Source of the DNA: Protula sp. h YS-2021
Taxonomy: Eukaryota > Annelida > Polychaeta > Sabellida > Serpulidae
Assembly: GCA_949752745.1 (NCBI GenBank)
Contig: OX457026.1
Location: 30,566,116 to 30,630,115 of the forward strand
Length of the DNA stretch: 64,000 nucleotides
Reading direction: 5' to 3'
Made by a program: the position numbers and the translations under genes. Each line of letters starts with the position of its first letter. Positions within the stretch are counted from its first letter, which is position 1. The notes under the pieces were generated by a model. That model saw nothing but the letters and a program-made list of their open reading frames with translations, ran no database searches and was not told the DNA's origin. Below are positions 43,301 through 57,300 of the stretch, piece by piece.

Positions 43301-46300
43301 TTTATGTTCGATAGTACAGATTTTATATAATTTTGTGATATCTTATGTTCTGTTTTAGACTGTTTTATTTATTTTAGCAAATTTCTAAATCGTATACAGT
43401 TATTTATGTTTTACTTGTTTAATGCGAAGTCAGTAATGTATCTATAAAATTGAAGTAACGAATACTGTAAGGACTGTTCATGCAGTTATCGTAGCGCTGA
43501 ATGTTGAAGTCGTTTTGTATCTCGAACATTTAACAAGTTTTCAGATGTTAGCCTTATCTGTGATTCTGTTTTGTTTTAATGTAGTTGTGGTCACATTACT
43601 GAAATATAAGTGCCCATTTTAGAATTCTTCAATATTATGTGTAGTTTTAATCGAAGTGATATCTCCTTGTATGTTCAGCTGACCCTTCCTAATTCTACAG
43701 TAATTTAACAATGCGTTGTAACAATGTACCTATTTTTTTTACCCGTTTTTATTATCAAAATGTTTAATTTTATGTACATCTAAATATTCTTTTGATCTCA
43801 TAATGCTGGCTGTTATGATTGTAGCTAAACATGTGGTGATATGTTCGATAGTGCAGATTTTTTATAATTTCATCACTTTTTTATTTTCGATAGTACAGAT
43901 TTTATATAATTTTGTCATATCTTATGTTCTGTTTTAGACTGTTTTATTTATTTTAGTAAATTTCCAAATCGTATACAGTTATTTATATTTTGCTTCTTTA
44001 ATGCGAAGTCAGTAATGTATCTATAAAATTGAAGTAACGAATACTGTAAGGACTGTTCATGCAGTTATCGTAGCGCTGAATGTTGAAGTCGTTTTGTATC
44101 TGGAGTATTCAACAAGTTTTCAGATGTTAGCCTTATCTATGATTCTGTTTTATTTTAATGTAGTTGTGGTCACATTACTGAAATATAAGTGCTCATTTTA
44201 GAATTGTTCAATATTATATGTAGTTTTAATCGAAGTGATATCTCCGTGTATGTTCAGCTGACCCTTCCTAATTCTACAGTAGTTTAACAATGCATTGTAG
44301 CAATTTACCTATTTTTATTTTACCCGTTTTTATCATCAAAATGTTTAATTTGTTTAATTATATGTACATCTAAATATTCTTTTGATCTCGTAATGCTGGC
44401 TGTTATGATTTTATCTAAACATGTGGTGATATGTTCGATCGTGCAGATTTTATATAATTTCATCATTTTTTTATGTTCGATACTGCAGATTTTATATAAT
44501 TTTGTGATATCTTATGTTCTGTTTTAGACTGTTTTATTTATTTTAGTAAATTTCCAAATCGTATACAGTTATTTATATTTTACTTGTTTAATGCGTAGTC
44601 AGTAATGTATCTATAAAATTGAAGTAACAAATACTGTAAGGGCTGTTCATGCAGTTATCGTAGCGCTTAATGTTAAAGTCGTTTTGTATCTCGAACATTC
44701 AACAAGTTTTCAGATGTTAGCCTTATCTATGATTCTGTTTTATTTTAATGTAGTTGTGTTCACATTACTGAAATATAAGTGCCCATTTTAGAATTCTTCA
44801 ATATTATATGTAGTTTTAATCGAAGTGATATCTCCTTGTATGTTCAGCTGACGCTTCCTAATTCTACAGTAATATAACAATGCGTTGTAACAATTTACCT
44901 ATTTTTATTTTACCCGTTTGTATTATCAAAATGTTTAATTTTATGTACATCTAAATATTCTTTTGATCTCATAATGCTGGCTGTTATGATTGTAGCTAAA
45001 CATGTGGCGATATGTTCGTTAGTGCTGATTTTATATAATTTCATCATTGTTTATGTTCGATAGTGCAGATTTTATATAATTTTGTCATATCTTATGTTCT
45101 GTTTTAGACTGTTTTATTTATTTTAGCAAATTTCTAAATCGTATACAGTTATTTATGTTTTACTTGTTTAATGCGAAGTCAGTAATGTATCTATAAAATT
45201 TAAGTAACGAATACTGTAAGGACTGTTCATGCAGTTATCGTAGCGCTGAATGTTGAAGTCGTTTTGTATCTCGAACATTTAACAAGTTTTCAGATTTTAG
45301 CCTTATCTGTGATTCTGTTTTGTTTTAATGTAGTTGTGGTCACATTACTGAAATACAAGTGCCCATTTTAGAATTCTTCAATATTATATGTAGTTTTAAT
45401 CGAAGTGATATCTCCTTGTATGTTCAGCTGACCCTTCCTAATTCTACAGTAATTTAACAATGCGTTGTAACAATGTACCTATTTTTTTTACCCGTTTTTA
45501 TTATCAAAATGTTTAATTTTATGTACATCTAAATATTCTTTTGATCTCATAATGCTGGCTGTTATGATTGTAGCTAAACATGTGGTGATATGTTCGATAG
45601 TGCAGATTTTTTATAATTTCATCACTTTTTTATTTTCGATAGTACAGATTTTATATAATTTTGTCATATCTTATGTTCTGTTTTAGACTGTTTTATTTAT
45701 TTTAGTAAATTTCTAAATCGTATACAGTTATTTATATTTTGCTTCTTTAATGCGAAGTCAGTAATGTATCTATAAAATTGAAGTAACGAATACTGTAAGG
45801 ACTGTTCATGCAGTTATCGTAGCGCTGAATGTTGAAGTCGTTTTGTATCTCGAATATTCAACAAGTTTTCAGATGTTAGCCTTATCTATGATTCTGTTTT
45901 ATTTTAATGTAGTTGTGGTCACATTACTGAAATATAAGTGCTCATTTTAGAATTCTTCAATATTATATGTAGTTTTAATCGAAGTAATATCTCCGTGTAT
46001 GTTCAGCGGACCCTTCCTAAATCTACAGTAGTTTAGCAATGCATTGTAACAATTTACCTATTTTTTATTTTACCCGTTTTTATCATCAAAATGTTTAATT
46101 TGTTTAATTATATGTACATCCAAATATTCTTATGATCTCTTAATGCTGGCTGTTATGATTTTATCTAAACATGTGGTGATATGTTTGATCGTGCAGATTT
46201 TATATAATTTCATCATTTTTTTATGTTCGATACTGCAGATTTTATATAATTTTGTGATATCTTATGTTCTGTTTTAGACTGTTTTATTTATTTTAGTAAA

Positions 46301-46722
46301 TTTCCAAATCGTATACAGTTATTTATATTTTACTTGTTTAATGCGTAGTCAGTAATGTATCTATAAAATTGAAGTAACAAATACTGTAAGGACTGTTCAT
46401 GCAGTTATCGTAGCGCTTAATGTTAAAGTCGTTTTGTATCTCGAACATTCAACAAGTTTTCAGATGTTAGCCTTATCTATGATTCTGTTTTATTTTAATG
46501 TAGTTGTGGTCACATTACTGAAATGTAAGTGCTCATTTTAGAATTCTTCAATATTATATGTAGTTTTAATCGAAGTGATATCTCCTTGTATGTTCAGCTG
46601 ACGCTTCCTAATTCTACAGTAATATAACAATGCGTAGTAAAAATTTACCTATTTTTATTTTACCCGTTTGTATTATCAAAATGTTTAATTTTATGTACAT
46701 CTAAATATTCTTTTGATCTCAT
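40303..46722 (+). repeat. Higher-order block: A-B-C trimer, 1,749 bp, ~3.7 copies
   Basis: Landmark steps run 590-581-578 repeatedly. Type A monomers carry 'gattttatctaaacatgtgg' and 'gttcgatcgtgc' and are preceded by an extra 'tttgtttaattatatg'. Type B has 'catgtggcgatatgttcgtt'. Type C has 'catgtggtgatatgttcgat' and a TTTTTT variant. Rare variants such as 'tctggagtattc' recur 1,749 bp apart (42,352 and 44,101). Confidence 0.93.
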
Positions 46723-49700
46723 AATGCTGGCTGCTATGATTGTAGCTAAACATGTGGCGATATGTTCGATAGTGCAGATTTTATATAATTTCATCATTGT
46801 TTATGTTCGATAGTGCAGATTTTATATAATTTTGTGATATCTTATGTTCTGTTTTAGACTGTTTTATTTATTTTAGCAAATTTCTAAATCGTATACAGTT
46901 ATTTATGTTTGACTTGTTTAATGCGAAGTCAGTAATGTATCTATAAAATTGAAGTAACGAATACTGTAAGGACTGTTCATGCAGTTTTCGTGGTGATATG
47001 TTCGATAGTGCAGATTTTTTAATAATTTCATCACTTTTTTATTTTCGATAGTACAGATTTTATATAATTTTGTCATATCTTATGTTCTGTTTTAGACTGT
47101 TTTATTTATTTTAGTAAATTTCTAAATCGTATACAGTTATTTATATTTTGCTTCTTTAATGCGAAGTCAGTAATGTATCTATAAAATTGAAGTAACGAAT
47201 ACTGTAAGGACTGTTCATGCAGTTATCGTAGCGCTGAATGTTGAAGTCGTTTTGTATCTCGAATATTCAACAAGTTTTCAGATGTTAGCCATATCTATGA
47301 TTCTGTTTTATTTTAATGTAGTTGTGGTCACATTACTGAAATATAAGTGCTCATTTTAGAATTGTTCAATATTATATGTAGTTTTAATCGAAGTGATATC
47401 TCCGTGTATGTTCAGCGGACCCTTCCTAATTCTACAGTAGTTTAACAATGCATTGTAACAATTTACCTATTTTTATTTTACCCGTTTTTATTATCAAAAT
47501 GTTTAATTTGTTTAATTATATGTACATCTAAATATTCTTTTGATCTCGTAATGCTGGCTGTTATAATTTTATCTAAACATGTGGTGATATGTTCGATCGT
47601 GCAGATTTTATATAATTTCATCATTTTTTTATGTTCGATACTGCAGATTTTATATAATTTTGTAATATCTTATGTTCTGTTTTAGACTGTTTTATTTATT
47701 TTATTAAATTTCCAAATCGTATACAGTTATTTATATTTTACTTGTTTAATGCGTAGTCAGTAATGTATCTATAAAATTGAAGTAACAAATACTGTAAGGA
47801 CTGTTCATGCAGTTATCGTAGCGCTTAATGTTAAAGTCGTTTTGTATCTCGAACATTCAACAAGTTTTCAGATGTTAGCCTTATCTATGATTCTGTTTTA
47901 TTTTAATGTAGTTGTGGTCACATTACTGAAATATAAGTGCTCATTTTAGAATTCTTCAATATTGTATGTAGTTTTAATCGAAGTGATATCTCCTTGTATG
48001 TTCAGCTGACGCTTCCTAATTCTACAGTAATATAACAATGCGTAGTAAAAATTTACCTAATTTTATTTTATACGTTTGTATTATCAAAATGTTTAATTTT
48101 ATGTGCATCTAAATATTCTTTTGATCTCATAATGCTGGCTGCTATGATTGTAGCTAAACATGTGGCGATATGTTCGATAGTGCAGATTTTATATAATTTC
48201 ATCATTGTTTATGTTCGATAGTGCAGATTTTATATAATTTTGTCATATCTTATGTTCTGTTTTAGACTGTTTTATTTATTTTAGCAAATTTCTAAATCGT
48301 ATACAGTTATTTATGTTTTACTTGTTTAATGCGAAGTCAGTAATGTATCTATAAAATTGAAGTAACGAATACTGTAAGGACTGTTCATGCAGTTATCGTA
48401 GCGCTGAATGTTGAAGTCGTTTTGTATCTCGAATATTCAACAAGTTTTCAGATGTTAGCCTTATCTATGATTCTGTTTTTTTTTAATGTAGTTGTGGTCA
48501 CATTACTGAAATATAAGTGCTCATTTTAGAATTGTTCAATATTATATGTAGTTTTAATCGAAGTGATATCTCCGTGTATGTTCAGCTGACCCTTCCTAAT
48601 TCTACAGTAGTTTAACAATGCATTGTAACAATTTACCTATTTTTATTTTACCCGTTTTTATCATCAAAATGTTTAATTTGTTTAATTATATGTACATCTA
48701 AATATTCTTTTGATCTCGTAATGCTGTCTGTTATGATTTTATCTAAACATGTGGTGATATGTTCGATCGTGCAGATTTTATATAATTTCATCAGTTTTTT
48801 ATGTTCGATACTGCAGATTTTATATAATTTTGTGATATCTTATGTTCTGTTTTAGACTGTTTTATTTATTTTATTAAATTTCCAAATCGTATACAGTTAT
48901 TTATATTTTACTTGTTTAATGCGTAGTCAGTAATGTATCTATAAAATTGAAGTAACGAATACTGTAAGGACTGTTCATGCAGTTATCGTAGCGCTGAATG
49001 TTGAAGTCGTTTTGTATCTCGAACATTCAACAAGTTTTCAGATGTTAGCCTTTTCTATGATTCTGTTTTATTTTAATGTAGTTGTGGTCACAATACTGAA
49101 ATATAAGTGCTCATTTTAGAATTCTCCAATATTATATGTAGTTTTAATCGAAGTGATGTCTCCTTGTATGTTCAGCTGACACCTCCTAATTGCACAGTAA
49201 TTTAACAATGCGTTTGAATAATTTACCTATTTTTATTTTACCCGTTTTTATTACCAAAATGTTTAATTTTATGCACATCTCTATATTCTTATGATCTCAT
49301 AATGCTGGCTGTTATGATTGTAGCTAAACATGTGGTGATATGTTCGATAGTGCAGATTTTATATAATTTCATCATTTTTTATGTTCGATACTGCAGATTT
49401 TATATAATTTTGTGATATCTTATGTTCTGTTTTAGACTGTTTTATTTATTTTAGTTAATTTCTAAATCGTATACAGTTATTTATATTTTACTTGTTTAAT
49501 GCGAAGTCAGTAATGTATCTATAAAATTGACGTAACGAATACTGTAAGGACTGTTCATGCAGTTATCGTAGCGCTGAATGTTGAAGTCGTTTTGTTTCTC
49601 GAACATTCAACAAGTTTTCAGATGTTAACGTTTTCTATGATTCTGTTTTATTTTAATGTAGTTGTGGTCACATTACTGAAATATAAGTGCTCATTTTAGA

Positions 49701-49876
49701 ATTCTTCAATATTATATGTAGTTTTAATCGAAGTGATATCTCCTTGTATGTTCAGCTGACCCTTCCTAATTCTACAGTAATTTAGCAATGCGTTGTAACA
49801 ATGTACCTATTTTTTTACCCGTTTTTATTATCAAAATGTTTAATTTTATGTACATCTAAATATTCTTTTGATCTCA
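45550..49876 (+). repeat. 4,327-bp higher-order unit, copy 1
   Basis: Landmark steps 591-581-827-581-589-581-577. The 827-bp step has a deletion junction 'catgcagttttcgtggtgat' at about 46,980, joining two monomer positions. Confidence 0.88.
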
Positions 49877-52800
49877 TAATGCTGGCTGTTATGATTGTAG
49901 CTAAACATGTGGTGATATGTTCGATAGTGCAGATTTTTTATAATTTCATCACTTTTTTATTTTCGATAGTACAGATTTTATATAATTTTGTCATATCTTA
50001 TGTTCTGTTTTAGACTGTTTTATTTATTTTAGTAAATTTCTAAATCGTATACAGTTATTTATATTTTGCTTCTTTAATGCGAAGTCAGTAATGTATCTAT
50101 AAAATTGAAGTAACGAATACTGTAAGGACTGTTCATGCAGTTATCGTAGCGCTGAATGTTGAAGTCGTTTTGTATCTCGAATATTCAACAAGTTTTCAGA
50201 TGTTAGCCTTATCTATGATTCTGTTTTATTTTAATGTAGTTGTGGTCACATTACTGAAATATAAGTGCTCATTTTAGAATTCTTCAATATTATATGTAGT
50301 TTTAATCGAAGTAATATCTCCGTGTATGTTCAGCGGACCCTTCCTAAATCTACAGTAGTTTAGCAATGCATTGTAACAATTTACCTATTTTTTATTTTAC
50401 CCGTTTTTATCATCATAATGTTTAATTTGTTTAATTATATGTACATCCAAATATTCTTATGATCTCTTAATGCTGGCTGTTATGATTTTATCTAAACATG
50501 TGGTGATATGTTTGATCGTGCAGATTTTATATAATTTCATCATTTTTTTATGTTCGATACTGCAGATTTTATATAATTTTGTGATATCTTATGTTCTGTT
50601 TTAGACTGTTTTATTTATTTTAGTAAATTTCCAAATCGTATACAGTTATTTATATTTTACTTGTTTAATGCGTAGTCAGTAATGTATCTATAAAATTGAA
50701 GTAACAAATACTGTAAGGACTGTTCATGCAGTTATCGTAGCGCTTAATGTTAAAGTCGTTTTGTATCTCGAACATTCAACAAGTTTTCAGATGTTAGCCT
50801 TATCTATGATTCTGTTTTATTTTAATGTAGTTGTGGTCACATTACTGAAATATAAGTGCTCATTTTAGAATTCTTCAATATTATATGTAGTTTTAATCGA
50901 AGTGATATCTCCTTGTATGTTCAGCTGACGCTTCCTAATTCTACAGTAATATAACAATGCGTAGTAAAAATTTACCTATTTTTATTTTACCCGTTTGTAT
51001 TATCAAAATGTTTAATTTTATGTACATCTAAATATTCTTTTGATCTCATAATGCTGGCTGCTATGATTGTAGCTAAACATGTGGCGATATGTTCGATAGT
51101 GCAGATTTTATATAATTTCATCATTGTTTATGTTCGATAGTGCAGATTTTATATAATTTTGTGATATCTTATGTTCTGTTTTAGACTGTTTTATTTATTT
51201 TAGCAAATTTCTAAATCGTATACAGTTATTTATGTTTGACTTGTTTAATGCGAAGTCAGTAATGTATCTATAAAATTGAAGTAACGAATACTGTACGGAC
51301 TGTTCATGCAGTTTTCGTGGTGATATGTTCGATAGTGCAGATTTTTTTATAATTTCATCACTTTTTTATTTTCGATAGTACAGATTTTATATAATTTTGT
51401 CATATCTTATGTTCTGTTTTAGACTGTTTTATTTATTTTAGTAAATTTCTAAATCGTATACAGTTATTTATATTTTGCTTCTTTAATGCGAAGTCAGTAA
51501 TGTATCTATAAAATTGAAGTAACGAATACTGTAAGGACTGTTCATGCAGTTATCGTAGCGCTGAATGTTGAAGTCGTTTTGTATCTCGAATATTCAACAA
51601 GTTTTCAGATGTTAGCCATATCTATGATTCTGTTTTATTTTAATGTAGTTGTGGTCACATTACTGAAATATAAGTGCTCATTTTAGAATTGTTCAATATT
51701 ATATGTAGTTTTAATCGAAGTGATATCTCCGTGTATGTTCAGCGGACCCTTCCTAATTCTACAGTAGTTTAACAATGCATTGTAACAATTTACCTATTTT
51801 TATTTTACCCGTTTTTATCATCAAAATGTTTAATTTGTTTAATTATATGTACATCTAAATATTCTTTTGATCTCGTAATGCTGGCTGTTATGATTTTATC
51901 TAAACATGTGGTGATATGTTCGATCGTGCAGATTTTATATAATTTCATCATTTTTTTATGTTCGATACTGCAGATTTTATATAATTTTGTAATATCTTAT
52001 GTTCTGTTTTAGACTGTTTTATTTATTTTATTAAATTTCCAAATCGTATACAGTTATTTATATTTTACTTGTTTAATGCGTAGTCAGTAATGTATCTATA
52101 AAATTGAAGTAACAAATACTGTAAGGACTGTTCATGCAGTTATCGTAGCGCTTAATGTTAAAGTCGTTTTGTATCTCGAACATTCAACAAGTTTTCAGAT
52201 GTTAGCCTTATCTATGATTCTGTTTTATTTTAATGTAGTTGTGGTCACATTACTGAAATATAAGTGCTCATTTTAGAATTCTTCAATATTGTATGTAGTT
52301 TTAATCGAAGTGATATCTCCTTGTATGTTCAGCTGACGCTTCCTAATTCTACAGTAATATAACAATGCGTAGTAAAAATTTACCTAATTTTATTTTATAC
52401 GTTTGTATTATCAAAATGTTTAATTTTATGTACATCTAAATATTCTTTTGATCTCATAATGCTGGCTGCTATGATTGTAGCTAAACATGTGGCGATATGT
52501 TCGATAGTGCAGATTTTATATAATTTCATCATTGTTTATGTTCGATAGTGCAGATTTTATATAATTTTGTCATATCTTATGTTCTGTTTTAGACTGTTTT
52601 ATTTATTTTAGCAAATTTCTAAATCGTATACAGTTATTTATGTTTTACTTGTTTAATGCGAAGTCAGTAATGTATCTATAAAATTGAAGTAACGAATACT
52701 GTAAGGACTGTTCATGCAGTTATCGTAGCGCTGAATGTTGAAGTCGTTTTGTATCTCGAATATTCAACAAGTTTTCAGATGTTAGCCTTATCTATGATTC

Positions 52801-53190
52801 TGTTTTTTTTAATGTAGTTGTGGTCACATTACTGAAATATAAGTGCTCATTTTAGAATTGTTCAATATTATATGTAGTTTTAATCGAAGTGATATCTCCG
52901 TGTATGTTCAGCTGACCCTTCCTAATTCTACAGTAGTTTAACAATGCATTGTAACAATTTACCTATTTTTATTTTACCCGTTTTTATCATCAAAATGTTT
53001 AATTTGTTTAATTATATGTACATCTAAATATTCTTTTGATCTCGTAATGCTGTCTGTTATGATTTTATCTAAACATGTGGTGATATGTTCGATCGTGCAG
53101 ATTTTATATAATTTCATCAGTTTTTTATGTTCGATACTGCAGATTTTATATAATTTTGTGATATCTTATGTTCTGTTTTAGACTGTTTTA
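49877..53190 (+). repeat. 4,327-bp higher-order unit, copy 2 (one monomer shorter)
   Basis: Steps 591-581-827-581-588 with the same deletion junction at about 51,305 repeat copy 1. Near 53,190 the sequence jumps from the state seen at about 48,870 in copy 1 to that at about 49,445 ('ttagttaatttctaaatcg'), removing about one monomer. Confidence 0.85.
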
Positions 53191-54309
53191 TTTATTTTAG
53201 TTAATTTCTAAATCGTATACAGTTATTTATATTTTACTTGTTAAATGCGAAGTCAGTAATGTATCTATAAAATTGACGTAACGAATACTGTAAGGACTGT
53301 TCATGCAGTTATCGTAGCGCTGAATGTTGAAGTCGTTTTGTTTCTCGAACATTCAACAAGTTTTCAGATGTTAACGTTTTCTATGATTCTGTTTTATTTT
53401 AATGTAGTTGTGGTCACATTACTGAAATATAAGTGCTCATTTTAGAATTCTTCAATATTATATGTAGTTTTAATCGAAGTGATATCTCCTTGTATGTTCA
53501 GCTGACACTTCCTTATTGTACAGTAATTTAACAATGCGTTTGAATACTTTACCTATTTTTATTTTACCCTTTTGTATTATCAAAATGTTTAATTTTATGT
53601 ACATCTAAATATTGTTTTGATCTCGTAATGCTGGTTGTTATGATTGTAGCTAAACATGTGGTGATATGTTCGATCGTGCAGATTTTATATAATTTAATCA
53701 TTTTTTTATGTTCGATACTGCAGATTTTTTGTATAATTTTGTGATATCTTATGTTCTGTTTTAGACTGTCTTATTTATTTTAGCAAATTTCTAAATCGTA
53801 TACAGTTATTTATATTTTACTTGTTTAATTCGAAGTAAGTAATGTATCTTTAAAATTGAAGTAACGAATACTGAATACTGTAAGGGCTGTTCATGCAGTT
53901 ATCGTGGCGCTGAATGTTGAAGTCGTTTTGTATCTCGAACATTTAACAAGTTTTCAGATGTTAGCCTTATCTATGATTCTGTTTGTTTTAATGTAGTTGT
54001 GGTCACATTACTGAAATACAAGTGCTCATTTTAGAATTCTTCAATATTATATGTAGTTTTAATCGAAGTGATATCTCCTTGTATGTTCAGCTGTCCCTTC
54101 CTAATTCTACAGTAATTTAACAATGCATTGTAACAATTTACCTTTTTATCTTACCCGTTTGTATTATCAAAATGTTTAATTTTATGTACATCTAAATATT
54201 CTTTTGATCTCGTAATGCTGGCTGTTATGATTGTAGCTAAACAAGTGGCGATATGTTCGATAGTACAGATTTTATATAATTTCATGATTTTTTTTTATGT
54301 TCGATACTG

Positions 54310-57300
54310 CAGATTTTGTATAATTTTGTGATATCTTATGTTCTATTTTAGAATGTTTTATTTATTTGATTAAATTTCTAAATCGTATACAGTTATTTAT
54401 ATTTTACTTGTTTAATGCGAAGTCAGTAATGTATCTATAAAATTGAAGTAACGAATACTGTAAGGACCGTTCATGCAGTTATCGTAGCGCTGAATGTTGA
54501 AGTCTTTTTGTATCTGGAACATTCACAAAGTTTTCAGAGGTTAGCCTTATCTATGATTCTGTTTGTTTTAATGTAGTTGTGGTCACATTACTGAAATACA
54601 AGTGCTCATTTTAGAATTCTTCAATATTATATGTAGTTTTAATCGAAGTGATATCTCCTTGTATGTTCAGCTGTCCCTTCCTAATTCTACAGTAATTTAA
54701 CAATGCATTGTAACAATTTACCTTTTTATCTTACCCGTTTGTATTATCAAAATGTTTAATTTTATGTACATCTAAATATTCTTTTGATCTCGTAATGCTG
54801 GCTGTTATGATTGTAGCTAAACAAGTGGCGATATGTTCGATAGTACAGATTTTATATAATTTCATGATTTTTTTTATGTTCGATACTGCAGATTTTATAT
54901 AATTTTGTGATATCTTATGTTCTATTTTAGAATGTTTTATTTATTTTAGTAAATTTCTAAATCGTATGCAGTTATTTATATTTTACTTGTTTAATGCGAA
55001 GTCAGTAATGTATCTATAAAATTGAAGTAACGAATACTGTAAGGACTGTTCATGCAGTTGTCGTAGCGCTGAATGTTGAAGTCGTTTTGTATCTCGAACA
55101 TTCAACAAGTTTTCAGATGTTAGCCTTATCTGTGATTCTGTTTTATTTTAATGTAGTTGTGGTCACATTACTGAAATACAAGTGCTCATTTTAGAATTCT
55201 TCAATATTATATGTAGTTCTAATCGAAGTGATATCTCCTTGTATGTTCAGCTGTCCCTTCCTAATTCTACAGTAATTTAACAATGCATTGTAACAATTTA
55301 CCTATTTTTATTTTACCCGTTCTTATTATCAAAATGTTTAATTTTTTGTACATGTAAATATTCTTTTGATCTCGTAATGCTGGCTGCTATGATTGTAGCT
55401 AAATATGTAGCGATATGTTCGATAGTGCAGATTTTATATAATTTCATCATTTTTTATGTTTGATACTGCAGATTTTATATAATTTTGTGATATCTTATCT
55501 TCTGTTTTAGACTGTTTTATTTATTTGTTTAAATTTCTACATCGTATACAGTTATTTATATTTTACTTGTTTAATGCGAAGTCAATAATGTATCTATAAA
55601 ATTGAAGTAACGAATACTGTAAGGGCTGTTCATGCAGTTATCGTAGCGCTTAATGTTGAAGTCGTTTTGTTTCTCGAACATTCAACAAGTTTTCAGATGT
55701 TAGCCTTATCTGTGATTCTGTTTTATTTTAATGTAGTTGTGGTCATATTACTGAAATGTAAGTCCTCATTTTAGAATTCTTCAATGTTATGTGAAGCTTT
55801 AATCGAAGTGATATCTCCTTGTATGTTCAGCTGACCCTTCCTAATTCTACAGTAATTTAACAATGCATTGTCACAATTTACCCGATTCTTATCTTACCCG
55901 CTTGTATTATCAAAATGTTTAATTTTATGTACATCTAAATATTCTTTTGATCTCGTAATGCTGGCTGTTATGATTGTAGCTAAACAAGTGGCGATATGTT
56001 CGGTAGTGCAGATTTTATATAATTTCATCATTTTTTATGTTCGATACTGCAGATTTTATATAATTTTGTGATATCTTATGCTCTATTTTAGAATGTTTTA
56101 TTTATTTTAGTAAATTTCTCAATCGTATACAGTTATTTATATTTTACTTGTTTAATGCGAAGTCAGTAATGTATCTATAAAATTGAAGTAACGAATACTG
56201 TAAGGACTGTTCATGCAGTTATCGTAGCGCTGAATGTTGAAGTCATTTTGTATCTCGAACCTTCAACAAGTTTTCAGATGTTAGCCTTATCTATGATTCT
56301 GTTTTATTTTAATGTAGTTGTGGTCACATTACTGAAGTATAAGTGCTCATTTTAGAATTCTTCAATATTATATGTAGTTTTAATCGAAGTGATATCTCCT
56401 TGTATGTTCAGCTGTCCCTTCCTAATTCTACAGTAATTTAACAATGCATTGTAACAATTTACCTATTTTTATTTTACCCGTTTTTATTATCAAAATGTTT
56501 AATTTTATGTACATCTAAATATTCTTTTGATCTCGTAATGCTTGCTGTTATGATTGTAGCTAAATATGTAGCGATATGTTCGATAGTGCAGATTTTATAT
56601 AATTTCATCATTTTTTATGTTTGCTACTGCAGATTTTGTATAATTTTGTGATATCTTATGTTCTGTTTTAGACTGTTTTATTTATTTGATTAAATTTCTA
56701 AATCGTATACAGTTATTTATATTTTACTTGTTTAATGCGAAGTCAGTAATGTATCTATAAAATTGAAGTAACGAATACTGTAAGGACCGTTCATGCAGTT
56801 ATCGTAGCGCTGAATGTTGAAGTCTTTTTGTATCTGGAACATTCAAAAAGTTTTCAGAGGTTAGCCTTATCTATGATTCTGTTTGTTTTAATGTAGTTGT
56901 GGTCACATTACTGAAATACAAGTGCTCATTTTAGAATTCTTCAATATTATATGTAGTTTTAATCGAAGTGATATCTCCTTGTATGTTCAGCTGTCCCTTC
57001 CTAATTCTACAGTAATTTAGCAATGCATTGTAACAATTTACCTTTTTATCTTACCCGTTTGTATTATCAAAATGTTTAATTTTATGTACATCTAAATATT
57101 CTTTTGATCTCGTAATGCTGGCTGTTATGATTGTAGCTAAACAAGTGGCGATATGTTCGATAGTACAGATTTTATATAATTTCATGATTTTTTTTATGTT
57201 CGATACTGCAGATTTTATATAATTTTGTGATATCTTATGTTCTATTTTAGAATGTTTTATTTATTTTAGTAAATTTCTAAATCGTATGCAGTTATTTATA

